The position numbers and the translations under genes were made by a program. A DNA stretch of 58,970 bases from Phlegmacium glaucopus (lineage: Eukaryota; Basidiomycota; Agaricomycetes; Agaricales; Cortinariaceae), in contig MU130239.1 in NCBI GenBank assembly GCA_015039465.1, positions 35,489-94,458 of the forward strand. Direction: 5' to 3'. Positions 44,246 through 54,805 of this stretch are shown here, in pieces. Numbering within the stretch: the first letter of the stretch is position 1; each line of letters opens with the position of its first letter. The notes below the pieces were generated by a model that saw only the letters and a program-made list of their open reading frames with translations, was not told where the DNA came from and searched no databases.

Positions 44246-45160
44246 GCTAAATAGGGGAAAGGCTTAGGCTCAATCCTTGCGAGGCTCTACCCAAAGGGGG
44301 CTTAGCAGACTCATCGATTTCGATTTTTAGGTCATACTCTCGATGGTCCGCTAGAGTGCTAGCCTTGCCTTTGGAAAAGACGTCCGAAAATTCGTGGTAT
44401 ATTTCCGGAACACCGTCCAGGTCGGAATCGGATGGTGTAGCGGAGGCTGAGGCGGAACGGCCAGCAGCCTCGACTGGATCGTGAACGGAAATGGAGTAGC
44501 ATTGGGCTCCTTCGGAACGGATGGACCTCATGAAAGCTGCAGCAGACACTAAGGAAATTTTAGGAGCGGTCAATGGTTTAGGAACAAAAGGGATATCAAG
44601 AGGTGGTTCCGGGACAGAAGGTATTTCAACCTTTGTCTTCGCGGAAACCGTATCGGACATGGTAATGTCAGATAACGGAACGGGTGCCTTGGCGGAAACG
44701 GAAGCGGGAACTGGAAGGATAACTATACGGTCTCGGAAAGTTACACTGCTATCGACCCAATCAATCAACGGATTATGCAGGGTGAGCCAGTCAAGCCCGA
44801 GTACAGCAGGAAAATCAGAATCCAGCTTGGTTAATAAAAACCGGATTTTGTGGACTGTACCACAAGAAAAACGAACGGAAACAATGGTAGCATGTGTGAT
44901 CATGCCCGGAGAAGAACCATCAATAAGACGGAGAATCATAGGAGTAATCGGAAAAATAGGAAAACCTTTGGACTTCGCGAAATGCTTGTCCATGAAACAG
45001 TGAGTGGAACCACTGTCAATGAAAGCGGAAAAATCGATATGCGGAAATTGAAGAGAGAGAAGAGAAACAAAAACTGCTCAGGTTTCTGGAGAGATTATTG
45101 CATTGAGAACTGCAACAAGCTCAGCACAGGGCTTCTCGCAATTCACCGTCTGTGCTGAGT
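44246..45160 (-). pseudogene. Protease and first RT residues of the chromovirus
   Basis: The frame (about 45040-44250) contains the retroviral-type protease motif FIDSGSTHCFMD (active-site DSG), then the flap-like HKIRFLL and FPAVLGLDWL. A linker rich in Pro, Val and Ser follows, then YHEFSDVFSKGKA, the usual lead-in to RT. An in-frame TGA lies just upstream (SPET*AVF). Reading then runs into the insert at 44245. RT motifs are absent, so no working polymerase is made. Confidence 0.8.
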
Positions 45161-46338
45161 CCAGTGAATTGCTTAGTCTTTTTTCTTCTCCGAACCGGAG
45201 TCCTTTGGCTTAGCCGGAGCGGACTCGGAAATGGAATCAGAAACGGTAGAGGCTCGGCCTTTAGCGGAGCTTGCCTTGGCAAGGTTACACTCAGGAACGC
45301 GATGTCCCGGCTTGCCACAGAAAAGACAAAGTTTATGATCTATCCGGCGTTGCCTTTCTTGCTGGGTAAGTCTACCCCGCGAGTCCAGCTTGCCTTCTAG
45401 ATTAGGTTTAGGAGGAGTGGATGATGGAACCTTACCGGAGTCTGCAGGCTTAACGGACTTTGATCCGAAGGCCGAGACTGTTTACCGGAACTGGAAGATG
45501 GATTGGAAGAAGAGGGTACGGAGGAGGATGAAGAAGGGGTAGGGCCCTTCGGAGGGTTTTGGCGTTGCTGCGGAGCGGATTCCCGAGAACATTCTTGCAT
45601 ACGTTCCCAGTAGCGAGCATCGGCGTTTTGAGCTTTTTGACGCATCGCTGTTAAGGACCGGGGCTTGCCATCACCTTTGCTGATTTCATCCTTGATTCGG
45701 GAAGGTAAGCCTTCGTAAAACCTATACCTAAGAGCAGGCTCGCCCCAAGTACAGCGGACTGCCAAGGAGTTGAACCAGACTAAGTAATCGGAGATACGTT
45801 GGCCGTCCTTCATTTGGAGATTGGTGAGTTCGTGTTCTATGTCGGCGGACTCGTCGTATGGAGCGAAGTTGGACTGAAGTTCGCTGACGAAGAGATCCCA
45901 ATCTTCAAGCCAAGACGGAGGCTCGTCGGTGAGACCGGAAATTCCAGGTTCGAACCATTCCTGAGCAACATCCCGGAGATAGGACAGAGCAAAGGTTACT
46001 CGCTTGGAGTCATCTCGGAATGTGTCGGAAGAGCTCCGGAAGTAGAGCTTGCACTGGAAAAGAAAAGCTTTTAGTTTCTTAGGATCCTTACCCATGAAGG
46101 GTTCGGGCTCTCTAAGTCTGCCAGCCGAATCGGACTTGGCTGAAGATTTCCCGAGGGAATTCAAAGCGGAAACGAGTTGATTGATATGAATAGTTGGAGA
46201 CTCAACTTCGTCCGTAGTACTCTGAGGTTCATCAATATGACTAGCCTCTTCGACTACATCGGGAACGGGAGTGTTTTCGTGGGACATAATTTCTTGTATC
46301 GGTAATTGTGTTTTGGAAGTTTTAGAACGAGTTTGCAT
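45160..46338 (-). pseudogene. Gag of the chromovirus, frameshifted before the zinc knuckle
   Basis: Start MQTRSKTSK at 46338. The capsid-type segment includes EPFMGKDPKKLKAFLFQC and VTFALSYLRDVAQEWFEP, and LQMKDGQRISDYLVWFNSLA, typical of Ty3/gypsy gag. The frame ends at 45397. A CCHC knuckle CLFCGKPGHRVPEC is seen in another frame (about 45330), so one frameshift separates it from the capsid part. A basic and acidic linker (SEKKKTKQFTGLS) follows. The protein would assemble the particle in the family. Confidence 0.85.
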
Positions 46339-46365
46339 AGGAGTGGGTGTGGAGTTCGAATATAC

Positions 46366-47681
46366 TGTTAAGTTTAAAGCAAAGGGAAAGTCACGTCGGA
46401 GTTACTCCGGAACGGACGGAACAGAACCGGAACAGTAACCCGGAAAGGACGTTGGCCTCAGCGTATGTGCTGTGCCGCCCAGCTCCTAAGGTGTCCTGAT
46501 TTCGGAACGGAAGGAAAAGTAATAAGTCGGAAGACCTCAGTGACTTAGAGGAAAAACAAGAGGAGGGGAACTAAGTTGATATTCGAACTGAGGGAAAACA
46601 TACAAGTTCGAGTACTTTAAATATAAAGAGAATTGCAACCGATGATAGGACCCAGGAGACGTCTAGGGATGTAAACACACCATTTTTGCGGTTTCACAAC
46701 CTTTGCAGTATACTCGCGGATGCTCACATATCGTTGCGGATACTTGCAGATCATCGCAGGTCATCGCAGGTCATCGCAGATCATCGCAGATCATCGCAGG
46801 TCATCGCAGGTCATCGCAGATCATCGCACATACTCGCAGATCATCGCAGATACTTGCAGTCATCACCAACATTCGCATTATCATTCGCAGTTGCCAGCTG
46901 TTCTTGCAATCTTTAAACACGACTCCAACGAAGGTCACTCAGGTGACTGTATTACTCATCACCTTTATTTTTATCTTGTCTCCTTTATTTGGCTCTTATC
47001 TCCTATGTTTCATTCCCAAAATACCGGACCCATGTGACTCCGCTTTAACCCACATTTTACATTCCTGTTTCACCTTTCCGCACTTAGCTATTGCTAGTTA
47101 CTATATTATTAGCAGTAGCAAGTAGGGTAAAGGAGGAGAGGAGAACGGACGAATTACCACAGTTTTGATCCCACCTTTGGAACGTCGTACTAAGCTACTC
47201 TTGCACTCCTTCAAAATCATCCTGCACACTTCGCTTTTTCTGCGCATTATCTCGCACTTTAAAGCGAACCTTCGCACCTCATAAAACCTCACTATCACCT
47301 ACTGAAGAGAACTACATCAACCCCACGAACTACGTACTACTTGCGGTCTGTCCCCACCGCAGGTACATCACCGAAATATAGAATATAAATATAAGTGCTG
47401 CGTTCTCCTCCCGGGAAAGGTCCTGCATTCTTGGGTGAATAATCCATGGCTAGTGTGCTGACTGATGATGGGAAAGATGATGACAAAGAATAGTGGTAGT
47501 GGCGAAGAAGTGATAACGGGTTTGGAGTATAGTCGGAGGAACTGGAATGTCACGGAGAAGTCTCGGAGTTGAACATAGAAGGAGTAGTTCGGGATATAAG
47601 GGAAGGCACTGTACGGAGTACGGACTACCGGAAACAGCTCCGACGGAGCTGGACCGGAGTAACGTATGACGGAATGTAACA
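46366..47681 (-). repeat. 5' LTR of the chromovirus, interrupted
   Basis: The LTR is split into 46366-46642 and 47371-47681 by a solo LTR. The two parts rejoin exactly where the left LTR continues (ATTGCAACCG then AAATATAGAATA). Flank CACTG follows at 47682. Confidence 0.9.
46643..47370. mobile_element. Solo LTR of another element, nested in the chromovirus LTR
   Basis: A 728-bp block running TGATAGGACC...GTACATCA, with CCGA (46639-46642 and 47371-47374) at both borders (an extra A may extend the duplication). TG...CA ends and a 4-5 bp duplication fit a solo LTR. It contains a 10-bp tandem repeat TCATCGCAGR (about 46748-46860). No other copy of it is in the window. Confidence 0.75.
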
Positions 47682-47691
47682 CACTGTCCAT

Positions 47692-48067
47692 TTTCAAGAA
47701 AAGTTAAAGAAAATATGGCAGAGAAAAATTGATAGAGAAAAAAAGATGATATAGGTACCATCATAGGATCACTGGTGCATCAAAAATCTCAGGGAAATGT
47801 TAAAAATTGATTGAAATGATGAGTTGACATTATTGCTTGCACGATGGTGATGGTTGCCAGCCAAAGTTACATTGACAATAATTAAAGTGCAAAAATTAAA
47901 GCCCCCTGCCATATCCGTATGTGACCATATACAGCCATATATCTACAGCACCTATGGCAAGCAACTGTACCGCTACCAAACCGTAGATTATATTATTTTT
48001 GTGGCCACAGTATGGTGATGGTGGCTGACATACGGTTGCCATATACCGTAGATACGGCAGTGGTGCA
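47692..48067. other. Spacer between the hAT start and the VPS74 fragment
   Basis: A/T-rich sequence, with repeated ATACGG/CCGTA and CCATATA motifs (47905-48060) suggestive of a small palindromic element; GTGCACAGCCCT sits next to the fragment at 48068. I cannot define both ends. No gene is seen. Confidence 0.3.
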
Positions 48068-48181
48068 CAGCCCTATGGAAGAGGTCTTGCTCTTGGGAAT
48101 CAAGGATAAACAGGTACTGTTTTTTGTTGCTTTCAATATATTTCACCCCATGTCAATTCTGTTTTGCCACTGTAATCCAGT
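48068..48181 (+). pseudogene. VPS74 fragment of unit C
   Basis: This matches the end of VPS74 exon 1 (MEEVLLLGIKDKQ, then a GTAC donor) and the first part of its intron (compare 53101-53215). It is cut at the left by a palindrome-rich element and at the right by the TIR element at 48182. Confidence 0.75.
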
Positions 48182-49779
48182 ACTTTACAGTGCCCCACAC
48201 TTCTGAGTGGAATCTGAGTGGAATTTGAGTGGAATCCAAGTGGAATCCAAGCAATCTGAGTGGATTCCAAGCAGAGTCCAAGTGGAATCCGAGTGGAATC
48301 TGAGCAATCCGAGCGGATTCCAAGCAGAGTCTGAGTGGAGTCTGAGTGGAGTCTGAGTGGAGTCTGCTTGGAGTCCAAGTCCAGTACTTTACTAAGTTAA
48401 CTTTTATTTTATTTATTATCTTATTTTCTAGTTAAAAAGAGGTGGTTTGAGGGTATGGGGTTCAATTGGATTCTTTTGCAATATATATATTATTTCCTTT
48501 TCTTTAATATTAGATCAATGACCAACTCTGGGTAATTAAATGGATGGATTGGGTCAAAATATATACTTATTATTAATAAAAAAACTGTCATTGTCTATCA
48601 TTATGTTACTTGCAGGCATTGATTAGAATAAATAAAAATAAAACCCTGTGAAGGAGGGTATAGCTACCATCGGGCATTGCTAGTTAAAATAAAATAAATT
48701 ACCCCCCTGGTTGCCATCATTGTCAAGCACCTCTCCACCCCCCCCCCAACCGGGAGGGGTTGCTTATGCCTTGTCATTGTTCACTTGTCGTCATCGTTGT
48801 CCATTCATTCATTTGTCATTGTCGTCGTTCATTTATCATATGTGTGTATGTGCATTGTCATCTGTTTGTTTGTTGTCCATGTGTTGTTGTTTGTGCGTCT
48901 GTGTGTCATCATTTGTTTGTTTGTTGTTTGTATGTTTTTTTTTTTGTCTAGCCGTAGTTACCATCATTGTTTGCCATCATGTTTTTGTTGTCAAGTTGTT
49001 GCCAATGAGAATTAAAAAAAACCCCCCCTAGTGAAGGGGGGTGGTGGTGCGCTGTGGTGGAGGTGTGTCATGGTGGTGGTTTGGTCAATGTAGTCATTGT
49101 ACACTGTAGTTCATTGTTAGTAGTGAAATAAAATAAAATAAAATAAAATAAAATTAGCAAGGGGGGTAGCCACATTCATCGTCATCATCATTGCTGGTGG
49201 TCATTGATGTTTGTGGTTTGTTGTTGTTGTTGGTGGTTGTTGTTGGTGGTTATGGTTCATTGTTGTCATTGTGGTTCACTGTTGCCATCCATCCTCTTGG
49301 TTTGCTGTGGTGGTGGTGGTTGTGAGATGACGTGCAGTTGTTTGTTGACTTGTGAGATGTGTCACATGTGGTCATGTGACATTACATGACCACCTCGCAG
49401 CCTAAACAAAATACATTATTCTGATGGTAGATATTGCCAGTTTTATTATATAACTTAAGCATTGTTATATAATTTTAATTATTTTAATAATAAGATTTAT
49501 TTCTGTGTTATTTCAGAATTGTGGATTCTGATGGGATCAGAGTTGGAATCTGCTCAGAATCCACCTGGAATCCACTTGGAATTGAGTTGGAATTCTCAAT
49601 TTGGACTCGGAGTCTGAGCAGATTCCGAGTGGAATACATTCCAACCAAAGTCATGAAATTGAGGGGGTTACCCTGCCAGAAAATATTCTGCTTGGAGTCT
49701 GAGTTTGCTCCTCAGAATGCTTGGAATCCACTCAGATTCCATTCTGATTCCAAGCAGAAACTGTGGAGCACTGTAAAGA
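48182..49779. mobile_element. TIR element with TGGAATC-rich ends
   Basis: The left end reads CTTTACAGTGCCCCACACTT; the inverted right end reads CTTTACAGTGCTCCACAGTTT. Both ends have short repeats of TGGAATC/GATTCCA (48197-48385 and 49540-49765). Flanks AATCCAGT and ACCTCAGT are similar at 6 of 8 bases, as for a decayed 8-bp hAT duplication. The interior is A/T, TTG and GTT rich, with an (AAAAT) repeat near 49130 and no transposase. Confidence 0.65.
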
Positions 49780-49839
49780 CCTCAGTTTTTTGAATCTTGG
49801 TGCCCCCCTGACTAAAATTTCAAAATGCTGATGGCCTTG

Positions 49840-49965
49840 GAATGATTGAATACAAACATGATTTATTGCTTTTACTGCAGTGTTTCACTACAAAGTCAAA
49901 GCCTCACCAGACACTATACAACCAACAATATCACAAAATCAAGTGCATTTTACACAATAAGGGAG
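49840..49965 (+). repeat. 3' end fragment of unit C
   Basis: This matches the last part of units A (about 15960-16075) and B (28125-28240), with landmark ATTGCTTTTACTGCAGTGTTTC. Unit D begins directly after it. A deletion from VPS74 intron 1 to the GTPase 3' flank explains the missing part of unit C. Confidence 0.75.
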
Positions 49966-50116
49966 ATTAAAATATGTTTCTTCTCCTCTCAGAAGCACGG
50001 CCAGTTGGCCTGGACCTCCTGGTGGTCACTTGCAAAGGCACAGCATGTAGTGTTGATGTTGCATTTGTCTGAGTGGTGCTGGTATCAATGAAGGTTGCAG
50101 ATGCCTGCATCGGGAG

Positions 50117-50614
50117 TTATTGCACCAACAAAACCTCTGTCCTTGTTCCATTATACTCCAATGCTTTCCTCATCTTTCTAATCATGACCACCTCAGGACA
50201 TGTAATGCGCAGCTTCCCCTTCATACTCTCATCTGCAAAGGGTTGCAATGAGAGCAGTGTGGCAACAGAGTACATAGACAGTGGGAGCATGTCTAGTTGT
50301 AGTATATCATAAGCAATTGAGACTTCCAAGGAAAATGAATTATTACCATAAGATGAAGACAATGTACTTGAGGGGGGAGATCAGCCAGAAGATGATGATG
50401 ATGATGTCTTGCTACCTGCATGCTCATGGATGGGCACATACAACTTTGGCGATAAGGAAGTCATTGACACCAACTGGGCAACATTGAGAGTGATAGGTTG
50501 TAGACATAAGCAAGTGGGCAGAGGTTTCATAGCACATAGTACAAGAAGGCAGTCAAAGCAGACGAGGGAATGATTCCTGCACCTAAAGGCAGAGCAGGTT
50601 AAATACCATAGCAC
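50117..50614 (-). pseudogene. Gene X, copy D
   Basis: Exon 1 (about 50540-50362) encodes SMTSLSPKLYVPIHEHAGSK and a Ser-rich run. The intron (GTAATAATTC to CAACTAG) is followed by exon 2, where SVATLLSLQPFADESMKGKL and RITCPEVVMIRKMRKALEY are uninterrupted. No DNA element is present, which makes this the empty site for the element at 16589. A stop follows YQHHSDKCN-type sequence in the C-terminal part, and CpG-type changes are frequent, so this copy may also be inactive. Function is unknown. Confidence 0.5.
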
Positions 50615-51513
50615 AAGGACTATGTGTCAACATGTGGATAATGAGCCAAGCCCAAAGCAGCTTCCGGAATGGAGGAGAACGGTTCTGAGACAAGGCAGAC
50701 TGCTCTAGAAACTCATGGAACTTGTGCAGTTGTCATCCTCTGCTGGGCCAATGATAATCTCCAAAGCTGCACAATTAACCACAAGTGTTATATGATGCAA
50801 AAGTTCAATGTTCAATATTCAGACCTTAAGTCAAGAAGATAATAACTTCTAAATGAGCGTCATTCCAACATCGATGCTCATGCTTTGAGGCCTTGAGGTT
50901 TGACATTTGAAAGATAAAAATTTGAATAAATTCGTCATGTGATGGAAGCCAATGGAAGCGGTCTTTTACGTGTTGTGGCCACTCAACTCGTTCTCTAACC
51001 CTTCCCCCTCTTTAACCACAACCTGCAAGCTTTGCTCTCATACATGTTGCCTAGCCTAAGCTGTCTCCCATGCCAATGATCGCGCAATTGGGCTATGGAG
51101 GCGTATTCAGAGAGAGTAGAGTCTGCGTGGTTTGTAGAGAACCGAGTAGAGTTGGGACAGTTTCGCGCAATTGCGACACTACGCCGGCCGAAAGAGACAT
51201 AGACAGATTAGCCAGCATTTGAATCGTCAACTCCAGCTGAGCAGCAGTCGCATTGCCTTATAAATGTACCTAGTATGATTTAAGTGGCGGTTCAATATTG
51301 TCACGGTCGAATTAGAGTGGGAAATCAAAGCAAGGGTACATAGCCGTAAGATAGCGGAGGGTTTGAAATCAACCAAAGTAGAGTGTGTGTGTACGGGCCG
51401 ACAAACTTGCATGTGAGCAAAGAGAGAGAACAACTGTCACTTGGCGAAAGCGCAAGTAAAATGGATGCGCTTTATCCCCATATTTGCATTTTGGGGAGGT
51501 AAGGGGGGGCACT

Positions 51514-52455
51514 CTAGAGGTCGATGAAATTCTTGACTTCGCCCAACCACTTCACATATTACATATTCCTATAGAAGTGGAGCGAGAGAATGAGTACAGA
51601 ATCAAAGTAAAACAAGAAAACAAGAACAGACTGCTGTTCCTTGTGCGCGGCGTACTCATGGAATGAACGAATCTACGGAAGCATTGATACCTCTCTGCTG
51701 GAGGAACTTTTCAAATTCATCTTGTACAGCAACATCCAGAGTGTCAACTATACAATGAGAAAAAAGGAACGTCAGTTTTTTTTTTTGCAGAACAAGGAGA
51801 AAGGGGTTGTCAATTTACTTGATACAAATCCTGTCGTTTCCAATCTGCTCCAGCAGTCAAATCCGTGTATCATCATAGAACGAGATATTCTCGATAACGT
51901 GGCCCTCCTAGCATATCAAGTCAATGTTAAGCGCTCCTGGACTGCTGGACTATAAATGATATTGCAAATTTTGGTCAGTGTTTCAAGAAGCGGTGTGTAT
52001 GATAAGAAAAGAAAGAAACCTTGGCGATGGAGAGAACAGCCCTAACAGGGTAAGGAGCTGGGTCTTCAACGTCTGATTCAGCCTCGGGTTCCTCCTCAAA
52101 GTCCTCTTCCGCCTGAATATCTACGGTAGAAAATATGACACGGATGCTAGAAAACAAGTTTTATCAGAGTTCTCCCACAAGAAGGCGAAAGGACTGAAAG
52201 CGACGACGTACTTCTCATCTCCGAATTTGCGGGAAATTGTCACTTCGTCATTTTCCTCTGACGTCGTCGCGTCATTTCCTCTGACGTCGTCATTTCCTCT
52301 GACGTCGTCGATCTGCAAGAATTGATTTAAAAAAAGCCGTCGTATAAAATAAAGAAATAACAAGAGAGAACGCACCGACCAGATCAAGAACTCGGGTGTC
52401 GTATCACCGGTCTCAGCAACAGCATCTTGCTCGTACTTAGAAAGAGAGACATCGG
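51514..52455 (-). CDS. MAM33/p32-family copy D
   Basis: The exon at 52455-52385 reads ADVSLSKYEQDAVAETGDTT. The next exon contains three tandem copies of an 18-bp unit (DDVRGN-type, about 52245-52315) before EVTISRKFGDEK. The acidic exon 52157-52025 ends DPAPYPVRAVLSIAK. A following exon (about 51960-51840) carries a QKGHFVI-like block, degenerate around CYARRALLS. The last exon ends at the stop 51514 (VKNFIDL). A first presequence exon is not visible. The added copies of the 18-bp unit are specific to D. The protein may be non-functional. Confidence 0.6.
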
Positions 52456-52929
52456 CTGTACAAGAAATTTGAAGAAAAGATGAAGTCAGTACGATTGATC
52501 CAAAAAAATAACAAGGTGAATATTCAAACTCCGAGTGAAGTGAGTGAAGTGGGACGTTTTATGTAAACCTTCGGTTGGCTATTTCTGCATCATATCACAC
52601 TAGCATCTTTCTCAGCAATTTTGGTCCCAGATTGTTATATTAAACTACTAATAAGCTGGATACTGCTTAATTATGCATAAGGCAAAAAAATTGGAGAAAA
52701 AAGAGCGATTTCACGATGTCAGTCCCGGATTTCGCTCCCCCGACTAATTCATCATGACATTGTGGTCCTCACACTGACATAAAAATCTAAAAGAATTCAG
52801 AATAGTGTGTGTATTATCTGTCTCTATGAATGTGCAAAAGGTCAGATTTCACGGCGCTATAGTTGTAAAGTTATAAATTGAAAAGTGTCAATTTTTACAA
52901 ACACTAGGCCCCTTCATGAAAAAGACTTC

Positions 52930-53999
52930 ATGCTGCCGGTGGCGGAGGTAGAAGTCGAAGTAGCTCACCACCACCACCCACAGCAGATCATGCTGGCTCC
53001 GCATTCGAAGGCGGCAACAAAATTGCATTTGATCCTCGAGACATACAACAAGATGCTACTGAAGTAGCCAAGACAGGGCGGAAAGATGCCTCGTCTGACC
53101 ATCATGGAAGAGGTCTTGCTCCTAGGAATCAAGGATAAACAGGTACCTTCTCTCGTTACTTTCGATATATTCTACCTCACGTCAATTCTATTTTGCCACC
53201 GTAATCTAGCAGCTTTTTTTCACATTCTGATTACAATTCGTCTCACTCCCAGGGTTATCTCTCTTTCTTGAACGACAACATTTCATACACCCTACGTGGC
53301 CGTATTCTCATCGAGCCTGCTCTCCGACGACGCATATCCCTAGTCCGAGATGCCAACCGACGGCGGATACCCATAGCAGAACGGATCATCGAAGTGATAG
53401 ATGATCGTCAGACAGGAGAAACCATCTTGGATGAAACACTCAAAATGATGAAAATGCAACAGGAGGTTGAGAAATTGAGTATTAATTCATGGGTTGACCT
53501 CTTAAGCGGTGAGTTTTTGAAAAATCCTTATCTTATATCCCCATCCAACATTGTTTGAATCTTCTGCAACCATATAGGGGAAACATGGAACGTTATGAAA
53601 ATCGGTTTTCAACTTAAACAAGTTCACGAACGTCTTGCAAAAGGTCTAGTCGACAAAGGCGTCCTTCGGACCGAAAAACGCAACTTCCTTCTATTCGATA
53701 TGGCTACCCACCCAGTAGCTGATGTTCGTACAAAGGAATCCATAGTATCACGCGTAGTAACCCTTCTCACATCGTCCACGGCTGCTCTACCTCCTGCCGC
53801 CCTCGACAAAGAGGGTACACAATGCGGGGTTCTGACGAGAATAGCTAGCGGAGGAGGTGTAGAAGTTAGTGGGAGAGAGGTCGTACTTGGGCTGCTTCAG
53901 GAAGTGGGGAAAGAGACAGCAGGAGGTAAAGACGATGTTAGATTCGAGTTGATCGCCGGTGTTCTAGAGGTCCTTTCAAAACTCGATTCGTTGATATAA
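52930..53999 (+). pseudogene. VPS74: VPS74/GOLPH3 (GPP34) copy D, with 69-codon internal deletion
   Basis: Exon 1 (to 53142) ends MPRLTIMEEVLLLGIKDKQ. There is an extra G upstream (GACAGGGCGG), which shifts the frame if the start lies further 5'. Exon 2 (53253-53508) and exon 3 (53578-53999) are open: [52 protein letters not shown] and [16 protein letters not shown]. Compared with copy A (11275-11481) a 207-bp, in-frame piece is missing, so [11 protein letters not shown] is joined directly. The lost region is the helical core before the C-terminal helices of the GPP34 fold. Introns match the other copies. Confidence 0.8.
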
Positions 54000-54805
54000 G
54001 AAATTTTCACGCCCTTACCAACCTCAGCATATTTCTTTTATTCTGTTTCTATTATCCTTTTTCTGACCAGCTTCATTTGACTTTTTAACCATTGATCGTA
54101 CACTTAGGAAATTCTTAAACTTACTATTCGGAACCTTTTGTATAAGAAACGACTTTGGTCCCAACATTTCAACTGAGCAAGCTATCGACTCGGTCTAAAG
54201 GGGAGGTAGCGGGCAATGCTGGGCTGTTCGGAACAGAAGACTGTACGGCACCGCTACACCTCGCCACCCCAAAAAAATTGGCGAACGCTTGGGAGGTGTG
54301 TATTTTGATCATGTACGTATTTCCTTGAACTGACCATCTTAGCATCTGCCACTGTGTGGGAATTTTTTTTATTAAATATAAGATAATTAAATGATAGGAA
54401 CATATGATACTTACTAAGATACAGTTGAGCGTCTTCGGTTCAGATTGTCTACCAATACCATGACCGTGTAAAGCTGCACTCCGAACGCAAAGAGCGAATC
54501 AACAGAAGAACCTTTGCCTGATGGAAGTCGACGGCTCATAGTTCCAGTAAGCCTGTCAGCGATAAGCTCGTGCCAGCTCAGGCTCGTACTACGTGAGACT
54601 ACGTGTTGCATAACTTGAGAAATAACGTGATGCATGGTTCCATTTGGAAATGTGATGAGCGCTGAGAATGTGATGAGCGCTGAGAATGTGATGAGCGCTG
54701 AGAAGCATGTGAGGTGACGCTTCTATTTTTGCTATCTCTGATGTTGGATAAGAAATAATCTGGAGACTCTAGCCCTCTCTCAGATATCTTACGTCTGGCG
54801 GCAAC
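54000..54805 (+). other. VPS74-GTPase spacer, unit D
   Basis: Homologous to 11649-12333 and 22396-23029. It has a triple 19-20 bp tandem repeat TGTGATGAGCGCTGAGAA (about 54650-54705), which A and B lack. No gene is seen. Confidence 0.6.

Larger units (their letters stand above)
39791..47681 (-). mobile_element. Ty3/gypsy chromovirus, minus strand, defective
   Basis: Flanks CGCTG (39786-39790) and CACTG (47682-47686) match except for one CpG-to-CA change, consistent with a 5-bp target duplication. LTRs are at 39791-40384 and 46366-47681 (the latter carrying a nested solo LTR). In element order the contents are gag, zinc knuckle, DSG protease, a few residues of the RT domain, a foreign 1.4-kb insert in place of most of RT/RNaseH/IN-N, then the integrase core with chromodomain. 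A convergent antisense gene lies before the 3' LTR. It cannot be autonomous. It inserted in exon 1 of the hAT relic. Confidence 0.9.
35749..47691 (-). pseudogene. BED-finger hAT-type transposase relic, interrupted by three insertions
   Basis: On the minus strand the apparent start is near 47691 and is split by the chromovirus. It continues at 39790-39670 (DASGNLKDASQIDFYESESD). Later exons are at about 39150-38830 and 38760-38580 (KVKDDDLLPRRQTPLNPSTI). A BED-like exon lies at 37513-37265 (PICYFYEQVEHGADGSVGEM, then YKCYHGNQKV). Following pieces are ITEDEITIASGKKVFDS near 37190 and DQLVAEWVVSCDQPF / MLTYTHHPLPSLKIPHCDT near 36400-36260. The last are SLDGWTSSNNYAFLAIVAHY (36120-36040) and GEHSGENMAEVVWETLKQYG (35945-35870). 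The DGWTSSN and following residues are typical of the hAT catalytic core. Stops are present (for example in IKR*ILKMGDD). The 3' end joins unit C DNA at about 35748. Confidence 0.75.

Noticed and set aside
48711..49031. Hydrophobic Cys/Val-rich frames near 48700-49390
   Set aside because: The sequence is TTG/GTT/TCAT-rich low-complexity DNA inside a TIR element; no start, intron or domain support.
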